Source: Ichthyophonus hoferi
Lineage: Eukaryota; Opisthokonta; Ichthyosporea; Ichthyophonida; Ichthyophonidae
Direction of reading: 5' to 3'
NCBI GenBank assembly: GCA_002751075.1
Contig: NAOQ01000667.1
Coordinates: 1 to 26,165 of the forward strand
Length of the DNA stretch: 26,165 nucleotides
How positions within the stretch are numbered: position 1 is the stretch's first letter; each line of letters starts with the position of its first letter. The notes under the pieces were generated by a model. The model worked only from the letters and a program-made list of their open reading frames with translations. It was not told the DNA's origin and ran no database searches. A program made the translations under genes and the position numbers. Positions 10,201-20,400 of the stretch are shown here, one piece after another.

Positions 10201-13200
10201 TGCTTTAGATTACACCAACTATTTTTCCAGACTGCATATGCAATAGTATTTGTTAATAATATTATACTATTATAGGTATACAAACAAATATCCAAAATAA
10301 ATAAATATTTCTTTTCTAACAATTTTTATCTTCACCCTCTAGCCCTCGCCCACTCAGAATAAAGAGAATCTTGCCAAACGAGCCAAGATGTCAGTAGAAG
10401 TGCCCATTGCACCAATCAAAATAAGCACACCATACTCCAAAATGGGAAGTTGCAGTGCATTAAAGTCCAGCACTAAACCCAACCTCAAGACAGAGGTTGC
10501 TCTACCTGAAAGTCCTCTTCCCTTTGGGGGAGGTGGAGTTGTGATTTATCAAGGAAGCGAGAGGAGAAAGATGTTGGCCAACAAATTTTCCACTATACGC
10601 CTTGGTGGGGTATGTATCTCCTATTTCCTCTCTGCTCGTGTGCAAGCAGTTTAAGTTTATACTCTTATTGAACAGTTAGGGTCGGGTATAGTTTTTGTAG
10701 TGAAGGTGGAAGGAATATTGGAGTACAAGAGATACCCAAATAGATAGTGCAATATTTCCCATATTCCTGCACTTTTCTTTACATGGTAACAACAGTAATG
10801 ATTGTAAATAGTTCAGAAGCCTATAAAATACGCGCTGGCATATTAGTCGACTCATTTTTACTCTTAGCTATAACACTGTCACTAAACCTCCACGGTTTTG
10901 AAGATCCTTGGTCCTTTTTCTTTTCAGCTCCTCTATCATAACTAGTATCATATTGTATAGTATAGGTATTTACTCTATCATCTCCCCTTATATACTTAGC
11001 CCACCACGCACCTGTCTCCCATCCCACCTACTCGATACTGTAATGTAGCAGATGAAAACAGTCATAATTCTATTGACGCCAGCCCTGTCAAATACATCAA
11101 TCCACACGAGATCATGCCGGTAATGATACAACCACCCTGTGTTTCCTTTATATTCCATTCTGATATTTAAGCTCTGTTCACTATTTCACACCGAACTCTG
11201 CTATCATTATAGCTCTGTGTGGCTGCCTTATTTACAAATGATTATTTAAGCATACAGTATAGTCGGATATTGTGTGATTCATAGTTTCCACCTTACTATA
11301 TATATATGCATTTATTTTATCATTGCTTCTATTGACGTTCTCCCTGACTCCCCTACAATGATAGACTACCAATTATTAAAGACCAAAACTATACCATGCT
11401 CCTTATGGCTTACGTAATACTTTCCATTCCTACAGACCATAGATGATAAACAATCACAACAAAACACTGGCGAGACGAATGGTAAGTTCTCCCCTCTCAT
11501 TCTCAATCTTATCTTCTTTATATATGTGTATTTGCGTGCTAAGATAGCATACTTATGCAATTATGTGTACCTGTCTAGTCCATGAATTATTTTAATTTTA
11601 TAATGTTCATTACACCATATTCCATTGACAAGACAATGCAGAGAAACCAGATTATTTGTTAAACATATCATTTTTTTTATGCACACATGTATATATATAT
11701 CCCTATTCCTATAAAATATAAGAAATAAATCTGCTATGTTTATTCCTAACGAATTATGCGTGGCACCCAATCAGATTCATTTATAAATATACTATGCAAT
11801 GAGATTATAATGGTTCAAACTATGTTTTCTTCCTATTTGTACTTATTGTTCTTTCCTTTTCTTTTTCTCCTTTGTGCTATGCAGTGTATGGCAGAAAGAC
11901 TGCAGCTCAAGACGTCCCCAGTCTAAGGTAGGGTTATCTTTAATGCTATTAACTATACCATACAATACTGAACTATAAGATTATAGTTATTCGTGTGATA
12001 TCCTCATACAAGCAACATGTGCGGCCAATATATATATATATTAGATAGAACACCATGTGATGGTACGATACTGTACTGCATGCACTGTCTATGACGCCAT
12101 ACCTTGTAGTGCCATAGTGCACATAGTATGAAGAAGGGGAAGAAAACAAGCATGTAGTTGGTACTTTATATGTAATTATGTGTGTATATATATATATGTA
12201 TGCATATGCACCATTAATGTAGGGGTACATAGATATATGTAGATCTACCTATGAGTAGAATGAGTGGGCTGAATGCATGTGCATACACATTCGCTTATAG
12301 TTGTTACAATATGTCATATCTACCATGTAATGTATGTTGTATGTGTTATGTTCAACGAATACCATGTCTAAAACGCATTGCAACTAACATATCCATCCCC
12401 TTATAGCTCACAGGAAACTGTAATCGGAACACCACTCTCATCACATCGTATTAGCCACCGCCAGGAACTATGCCTAACAACGCCCCCACCTAGCTTTAAT
12501 TTATTTAATGCAGAAAGTCCATTGGCTGACGTGCTTTTCTCTCCCACTCAATTCCTGACCAATAATATGCTATATAGCCCTGTTAAGGTGTGTATATGCC
12601 TCAACCTACAACCTTTGGCCGTCCCATAGTTACCGATTCTTCGTTTAGAGATGGGTTATGGAATGGTAATTTTCTTGGTCTAATGATGATACACATTTCT
12701 ATGTTATCTGGTTAGCAGACTTGGATTTCTTGCATCATTTTATTTCAGGTAGTTACATTCATCGTTATTGTAGTAATATAATGCATTGTACATATATATA
12801 CCAACCTAGCTTCTATCATCAAGATTCAATCGCCCCAAGCATACCAAAACATTCGCCAACATAGGCTCATTATGTGTACGTTCATATCTTCAACACTCCA
12901 CGCCTTATGGTCATGCGCAATGAATTCTCCCTACCTTAGTAGGGTCTCTTGCCACAGACAAAGGCTATCTAACATATCATATCTAGGTATATAGTGTTAA
13001 TCATTCAACATCTGACCCTGTTTCCATCCCAATAGCCCACTGCTCTCTTTACACAGACATCACCCAGTCACGACTATAACCACAGACATAAACACTATGT
13101 AAGTGATGATGAGGAAGAGGGGGAGAGAGAGGGAGAGAATGAAGCAGAATACAACATGGTGGAGTATGGTTCCTTGTGTCAAGCATTGGACGAAGAGGAT

Positions 13201-14719
13201 GATGACGACATTGAAAATGATATTGAGCCAGGTCAACAAGTCCACGATAACGATGAGTTGTTAAAGGCACCGTGTACCCCCCTAAAGCAACGCACATCAC
13301 ACCTTTATGTACGTATATGTATCACATCTGAGTGTCTCTCTGTGTACAGGCGTGTTTGTGCTAATGTATCTGAATTTGTATTCGTATATTACCAGATGAT
13401 GTACTTACTCTTGTGGATATATATATTTCCTTCGCTAGATTGGATTATGTTCAGTGTGTAAATATTATCACGCCTATAATATAATATATATCCTTATAGA
13501 TAGGGGTTGGGCATACACATACATACAAATTAGTATATAAATACATGGCATTAATAACCAGTTCTACAATCTACAGACACCTGATGCTGCCTCCAAACAA
13601 CAAGACAGGTCAACCTACACACCTAAAATCCACAATCATGTAAGTTATCCTATTATCCTATTAGACAAGCAAGTGGTCGGTCTACCATAACATATATCCA
13701 TACCTGGTCGTGGGTGTGGGAGTAGAAGGGAGAAGGAGGAGGGTGAGTAGATAGCACTGCATTAATTTTCATCCTATACATATTTACATGTTTGTAAAGA
13801 ATAAACCATTACCCTTTCGTATGGCATACCTTCCCTCCTACTCTACCAACCTATGCCTATTATTAATACCTTGCTATTATCATTCATACAGATTCTCTCG
13901 GGAAAATTATTTGGAAATTCAAGAATATTCCGCCAGGTTAACTCTCTCACACAAGAGATCTTCAGACAGGCTGGTGCTTCCGTTAGGCCTGATGTAAGTG
14001 TCATTAATTAGATTAGTTAATTAGTCTATATATGCTTAATATAACAAGGCGCTTAGGCAGAGAGGAGGCAGCGTATGCTTACGGGTAACCATTATATTTT
14101 TTCTAGATAACAATAGTGTTTAGAGAAAAGCTTGGACATGTTTTGATGCAATAATCGTTATTAACTACATGATTTGTAAATATAGATGTGATTTGTTTGG
14201 CAGGTTTTGTATAGGTCCTAATACATATATATATATAGTTATATTACACCTTTCATTGTAACATCTAGCTTACACATACATATCCATCCATATGTACAGG
14301 ACTGCACTGTCATCCAGCCTGTATATACACTAGGTCAACAGTTAAACCGTATTAATGCCCGCATCAATGGCGTATCCTGGTTCGAAGATAGCGATGCCGA
14401 CAGTGACTGGGAAAGGTACGCAGTCGTATATATATATATATGTATAAGTTTCATTTTTCGTTCAGTGTTGGATTAATTACCGCTCCTATTATTTCTACCT
14501 GTGCAATTGTTTAATGAGAAAGACTTGTTCGAAAAGTGGTAAGGGTGAAGAAAGGATGTTAAAGTTAGTTTAGGTGTATGTATTTATGTATAGACATTGA
14601 TAGCAGGCAATAAGTCCGTGAATATGCGAAGGAGAATAATCAAACTAATTGTTCTACCTCACTATTATAGCTTTCTCAACAATACCGAAACCAACACCAT
14701 TTCAACCATTCAAATGTAG
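7220..14719 (+). CDS. Three-repeat MYB transcription factor (A/B/c-Myb or 3R-MYB class)
   Basis: This is a nuclear DNA-binding factor. Exons: 7220-7309, 7653-7805, 8371-8474, 8939-9067, 9196-9363, 9622-9679, 10343-10609, 11000-11119, 11436-11481, 11885-11927, 12407-12587, 13036-13308, 13577-13639, 13892-13993, 14300-14415 and 14671-14719. All have GT/AG borders and matching phases, giving 653 residues (c-Myb is about 640, B-Myb 700). R1 spans residues 23-72, R2 73-125 and R3 126-175. The core positions are W26/F46/W65, W78/W98/W117 and W130/W149/W168 at canonical 18-19 spacing, with GKQCRERWHNHLNP and LPGRTDNAIKN signatures. Downstream lie an acidic serine stretch (about 200-214), LFSPTQFL (436-443) among many SP/TP sites, and an acidic block (about 478-520). 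LFSPTQFL resembles the FSPSQFLN motif of the animal Myb C-terminal region. ATG 7220 is the conservative start; ATG 7175 or an upstream exon is possible. R1 has F for its middle tryptophan. The intron between exons 6 and 7 holds repeat copy C. The DNA-binding domain is near certain; B-Myb-like cell-cycle function is inference. Confidence 0.93.
10208..10330. repeat. Dispersed repeat, copy C, in a MYB intron
   Basis: This shares the block AACTATTTTTCCAGACT, then CATATG, AATAATATTA and a TTTCTAACAATTTTTA end, with the cores at 3629-3750 and 4574-4690. It lies in the 9680-10342 intron and ends about a dozen bases before the acceptor at 10342, so its end supplies part of the tract leading to that splice site. 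Only the right part of the family is present. Confidence 0.55.
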
Positions 14720-15978
14720 GGCCGTCTTGGAAAGGAAGATAATGACTTCCTATAGAAAGCTGCCTAATCTATACTCCAGTATTAAGGAACATATCTGTAT
14801 GTAGATTAGTGCTATAATAGCAATATATTGTACATTGAAAACTATATATAAATGCACACACCAATAGAGCTGTGCATGCGGAGACACGAGTCCGTAAATA
14901 CGCATGAAAATTATACGTAAATACCATATTATAATATTATATATACTACGTAATACGTTACCTTTACCCTTGCATTTTTGTATCGATAGTAATTCAATTT
15001 TTAAACAACTTAGTGTAGCAAAAAAAGCTAGAAAAAGAAAGAAAAAAAAACAATAGTTAACCATACATTAATACGTTATCAAGACGTACAATGAGAATCA
15101 AATATGTAATATCTTAATAGGTATAATAGGTGAATAGAGATAGATTGAGCAAGACTGCTTCTTGCTCAACAAGACAAATAATAATAAATAAAGGCAACGC
15201 ATGTTAGATTCAGGAGCCGGTCATGATTTTTATTTTTCTTACGTAATCTAGTACACAACATTCTTGTCAAACGAGTAAAATTCTGGTTTATTGTTATATT
15301 ATAAACATAGATATATCTATTGATTTACCCTAGACAATAGAATTATCCTTTTATATTACTCAATTTTTCTCTCTTCTTCCTTTTTATAAGCCTTTTCCTT
15401 TTAAAATCCTTGTTTGAATTATAATCCGAGACTAAGCAGAGCTAATATATAAAAATGGCTATTTTCTTTTTCCTCATATCCGGTTTTTCAGGCATATATT
15501 TTGAGGTATTTATTGGTTTGTTCAATAGTAGATAGCATTAAATAGAAACGTGTTGAAAGGAATTAGCCTAGCGACCAATAAAATTATAACCTGTGCACTG
15601 TTGGCGTAGATTTGTTATTGTGAAAGAAAGATTTGACACTGTTTTATTTAATATACTCAACGTTGGTAGTATTTTATATATATATATATAAATGCTTTAA
15701 ATGTGTGGGGTCACATCATTAGAAAAATATTTTCTCTTGCTATTATCATTGAAGACCTCTATTGCAAGAGCAAAAAAAGCACAACTGTATGTATGGTATG
15801 TCCGAATGTTGACGTCACATGTCACGTAAAAAGTAAACAACGTACGTTTCCCTGATTCATCGTACCATCCGAGTGAATATTTCTATTAGTATGCTTACCA
15901 ATGATAAAGGGCGATCACCTACGTTATATTGTTTTTAGTGAATCGCAGGAGAAATCTGCTGTAGAGTGAGTGATTAAT
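14720..15978. other. 3' flank of the MYB gene and intergenic DNA
   Basis: After the MYB stop this stretch has no gene. It probably includes the 3' UTR, ending near the tandem AATAAA signals at 15183-15192. Beyond that are AT repeats, such as the TA run near 15675-15690. The 104-codon open frame on the - strand (14750-15064) has a low-complexity hydrophobic translation and is not believed. Confidence 0.55.
15183..15192 (+). terminator. Likely polyadenylation signal of the MYB gene
   Basis: Two overlapping AATAAA hexamers (15183-15188 and 15187-15192) are the first canonical signals after the MYB stop at 14719. They would give a 3' UTR of about 480 nt. Confidence 0.4.
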
Positions 15979-15980
15979 TA

Positions 15981-16478
15981 CAGAAATAATTTGAAAATTC
16001 CCAAAATAACTACAAATCCCAAAATTGAGCGACAAATCCTTACAAAAATGGACAAATCCCAACAATAAATGGACATTTTTGAATATAATATATATATATA
16101 AACGAAATAGAATAATAAAGAAGAAATCGAAAGAAATTTACGTTTTTGTTATTTTCACTAGAGGAATTGTATCTTTTACATACATTTCTTATAAATTTAG
16201 TTAATCAAGAAAACAATGAAGAATAGTTGGAAAAGTTCTCATTTTTATCTTACCAATAATATAAATATTCTGCTTAGAATTGCTCTTTATTTAAATTTAG
16301 TGTAACTGCTCACACAGTATATATTGACAAATCAATTTAAAGTTAAAAAACATTTTGCGAAAATATAACATTGTACAATTTAAAATGTCCATTGATTGAT
16401 AGGTTTTGTATTTTATGTTTTTGCAATTAGTCGCTCAATTTTAACATTTTTCGGATTATTTTTTAGGAACAATCCCTG
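15981..16478. mobile_element. MITE-like non-autonomous DNA transposon, 498 bp
   Basis: The two ends are imperfect inverted repeats of about 100-110 bp. The left arm begins CAGAAATAAT and the right arm, read inverted, begins CAGGGATTGTTCC. AAAATTGAGCGAC at 16020-16032 is matched inverted at 16428-16440, and CAATAAATGGACATTTT (16063-16079) is matched inverted near 16382-16398 with one mismatch. Spacing between these blocks is nearly equal in both arms (34 and 36 bp). Both ends are flanked by TA (15979-15980 and 16479-16480), the target site of Tc1/mariner elements. No transposase is encoded, and the centre is plain AT-rich DNA. A related end appears at 26071-26100. The family call rests on the TA flanks and a CAGGG-type end, so it is provisional. 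Confidence 0.6.
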
Positions 16479-16480
16479 TA

Positions 16481-17383
16481 AAAAAATTATGCAGTGGGAT
16501 GAAAGAAAAAATAAAGAACTTTACTTAGCTACATTTTCAAATTTCATTAATAATCTTACAATGTTCATTTCTATATAATCTGCTTTTGGGATTATGTGAA
16601 AAATAATACGAGTGTAAACGTAATTTTTGGCAACATCAGAAACATGATTTTACTGTTTATCTGCATTTCCAATGCCGATTTTTTATCTTAATTCTTGAAT
16701 GGTCAAATGATACCCTCCCTTATCCTTGGACTTCGAATCAGGGGTTAATGTATAATTGCATAATTATCACACATCAGATTTTTATCTTGCCCTTTTCGTG
16801 TGAAACTCGTGTGATCTCTACAATAGGATTGAGGGAATAGTTTTGTGCTTAACAACGATATATAATTATTAACATATAGCTCGTCAGAAAAAGTTATTAA
16901 TCAATCCATCTTAAGATTTGTAATTATGTATAAATAATTGCATGTATACGACAAATTTCATTCTACAAGCCGCCCTATCGCTTAACTTTCAATAACATGC
17001 CTTTATTCTTTGGCCCGAGCTGGAGGCCAATTTTAATAGACTTGCTCTGACATTTACTTTTATTATTACTAAATTATACATTTAAAAACAAAACATCAAA
17101 AAAAGTTTTTGAAATGTGCTAACTAATTGGCAAATATTTTTATGCCATAGCAATCAATCATATTGGTCAGTAGTATTATAAGATAAGACCACAAACCAAT
17201 ATTTCATTAAAGTGAGCCATGAGTACGTACTACACACACAGCCATTGATGGACTAGCAATGCGATATAGTGGTTCGCTGGTGGTATGATTCGCCACGGAT
17301 AGGAATCTAGATTTACTAAACCCCAATTGATTAATTTAATACATTCTTGTTCGTATTAATTTTAGTCTTGTACGAGTATGTAT
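16481..17383. other. Intergenic region upstream of the F-box-Rho gene
   Basis: No gene is seen. A CCAAT box (about 17195) and other AT-rich sequence lie within 300 bp of the downstream gene's TATA box and could belong to its promoter. Confidence 0.5.
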
Positions 17384-17391
17384 TATATAAA
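17384..17391 (+). promoter_or_regulatory. TATA box of the F-box-Rho gene
   Basis: TATATAAA lies 106 bp before the ATG at 17490 and would place the transcription start near 17415, with a 5' leader of about 75 nt. A sequence like a splice acceptor (TTTTCTGTCAG, ending 17431) follows it, so a further upstream leader exon is an alternative. A TATA match in such AT-rich DNA is weak on its own, although the MYB gene here has the same arrangement. Confidence 0.4.
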
Positions 17392-17489
17392 TATTGTTGG
17401 TCGACTAATACCGTGACTTAGTTTTCTGTCAGTTGACCTATATATATCTTTACGCTGACAATATAGGTCATACTATTTTTAAGAACACT

Positions 17490-20400
17490 ATGACGCGATC
17501 ACTTGTTCTTTGCCCTTCCCTTTTGGGCTCTGACTTAACCAAAACTAAAAAGCAGCCAGCACCATGCAGACGACAACCTTCAAACAGAATGTATGCTGCT
17601 TTCTCATTTTATACAGGACCTCCTCCAGAAGTTCTTTTCACACTTGATAACATTGTTAAGATATTCTCTTACTTGTCAGCAAGAGACCTGTGCTCATGTG
17701 CTCTTGTATGTAAAAGTTGGAACGAAGCCGTCAATAGTAATCTTTTATGGCGACACCTTTACTGGCAGAGATTTGTTTACGCACCTCGTAGACCCCTTGC
17801 ACCTGGGGGTTGGAGACGACTTTTTTTTGAACGTTCTCAGTCAGTAGGGGTAGTTCTACGCACCGAATATTTTGTCGCCGTTGAACAACTTGGACTTAGC
17901 CCTTTCGCCAGAGGGCCTATACGACTAAACATTGTTGGGGTATGTATCTAACCTTAGATGATATATATATATAGGTAAATAGAAAGAATTATGACTATTG
18001 AATAGTATAATAGTATACTTATCTGTCAAGGTGGGACGGATGGGTTATGTTTTTGCTGTACTTACCATTTTCTTACCTGGAGCAATAGTATATATATGCT
18101 TTGTGAAGGGAGCAAGGAAATGAGGCAGTCCATATATGTTAACGAGTATTGATATTAGTCAACTGACTAATCTGTGCATTTGTTTCTATATAGGCTTTTA
18201 AAATAAATAAAAATAGCTGGTTCAGTTTATTGGTTTGAGTATGGCTGAAATTTTAACTTAATAAGGTGCATTGCATTGGTCCATTTCTTTTTTAAAAAAA
18301 TTATAATAGAGAGAGAAGCAACTTTTTTCCACCTTACCATCCTTTATACACACACCCTCTCTCTCTCTCTCTCTTCTACTATTCCCAGAGTTTCCCTTGT
18401 TGTTTAAGAGTATTCTTTCTTTATGACGATCATTGATTTACTTATTTATACACAGACAGTGAGATTGCAGGATGTTTCTTAATCACATCCTCAAACAAAA
18501 ACATCATACCTATTTTTTATATAGTTTGTTCTATAGTCGTTGCCCTAAATACACTTCCATGGCATTCTTCTTCTCGTACACACACACAGCACCTATTGCT
18601 TATTTGATATATATATATATATATATATATATAGATCTAGACATTCACTACATTTGCCTTGACTGTATATGCATATACAGTCAAGGAAAACAAAGTTTAA
18701 CTCACCGAAAGTTATAACCGTTTTGTAGCATTCCGTTTAAGAGATAACACTTAATTACTTCATCAAGTTGACCATAACGTATGTGTGTTTTATCTTTCTC
18801 TCTCTTCGATATTCTTACACGTACTTTATTTGAGTAGGACCGCCATTGTGGAAAAACTGCGTTTATTAACACAATGGCATATGGTGAGTGGAGTAAAAAT
18901 AATAAATACACAAGATACAATAATCGTATACCTGTCACATATACGCTACGGGACCACAAAATATCTTTCTTTACAATGGACTCGACGGATGGTAAGTATT
19001 GTACGTGTTAAATGTTATTTTTTAGTGTTTATGTTTGTATTATTATTATTATTATGACTATTATTATTATTATTACTATTATTATTGCTATTATTATTAT
19101 TATTATTATTATTACTATTACCATTATTAGTACTACTGCTACTATTATTATTTTATTCTTTCTTGCCATTCATTATCAAATGCATAATACATTCATAGCA
19201 TCCTTTATAATAATAGAAGCATATCCCAAAAATACTTTCACATTTAATAGGACAATTACTAATTAATCATCAAATGACCCGAATTGATCTGCTACTCTCG
19301 GATACCCAACCTGTAATGAAAGTTATTAATAATACCTTTCTCCCTACCTCCCTCTCCTCTCTCTCTGTTCATAGAAGTACACATGTATCTTCGTACTCAC
19401 ACTGAGCCAGATGTCAATATTGTCTGTTTTTCCATTGCCCATCCGACCTCCGTTGCGAGGTTGCTAATTATGCTGATTTGTAGTATACTGCCATTTAAAA
19501 TATTATACTTTGCTATACTATCCTACACTCCACGATACCCACTTTTGCAATCTTATCAAATAATCATTCCATTCCGGCAATCTATGATTATCATTGGTCC
19601 AACCATAGATTAATGCATGTCAATCAGTGTAATATAGTATTGTATAATATAATATAATATGCAGTTAATCACGAAATTGCTATGTAAAATCCAACTTTAA
19701 TTTGCACATTCATATATTTAGCTATTATTATACTCTTAACATATAGATTATTATTAATATTATTATGAATTTTGGATTGAGCATTGTACTATAATCCAAG
19801 TGTTCACCAATATGCTATTTCCGGTGTCAATTTCTTATATTATATATTTGATGATATATACTATGTATTAAAATTTAATAACATGATATTAGAAGTGATT
19901 AATATTAAATTCGTAAACTGATTGTAGAATTAGAGAACCCGCCCTATCAGTTTCCGATTTACCAATAATATCTATCTATCCCTTTAGTGTTATCGAATGG
20001 GTGGACGCGCTTCACGCGGAGGCCCCGCACACTCCCTTCATGCTAGTTGCCCTGCAGGTTTGTATTGATCACTTATCGCCACACCTAAGCATGTATTTGT
20101 ACTATATACCTGAGTATGCATGACCCCAACTACTATCAAAGGTTAACTCAAATCTTTTTTATTGGGTTTCTATTTTTAGAGTGCTTTCTTAAGTCCATCC
20201 ATAGAGCCAGTACGAAGCTTTCTTTACATACCTTGTATGCGTCAATGCTTTACCATATATAGTAATATAGTAAATGCTCGTAAAATATATACAATACATA
20301 TATTTACATACCCGCTTTTACTCGAGGGTGAATGGGTATATGCCCAGAACTATTTATTGATAGTAGTATTTGGATTAAAAATTAAAGCACAATGTTCTAT

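Noticed and set aside
14750-15064. 104-codon - strand open frame just after the MYB gene
   Set aside because: The translation is low-complexity and hydrophobic, with no recognisable domain, and it lies in the likely MYB 3' UTR.
16715-16745. GGACTTCGAATC, like the B box of a tRNA gene
   Set aside because: No A box or acceptor stem could be placed at the required distance upstream, and no cloverleaf forms by eye.
17430-17435. CAGTTG, a MYB recognition hexamer in the leader of the F-box-Rho gene
   Set aside because: A single six-base match is expected by chance several times in this window. It is not enough to claim that the MYB gene regulates its neighbour.
18472-18717. Open frame across intron 1 of the F-box-Rho gene
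   Set aside because: It crosses the AT microsatellite and the palindrome, has no domain, and adding it would break the joined P-loop.
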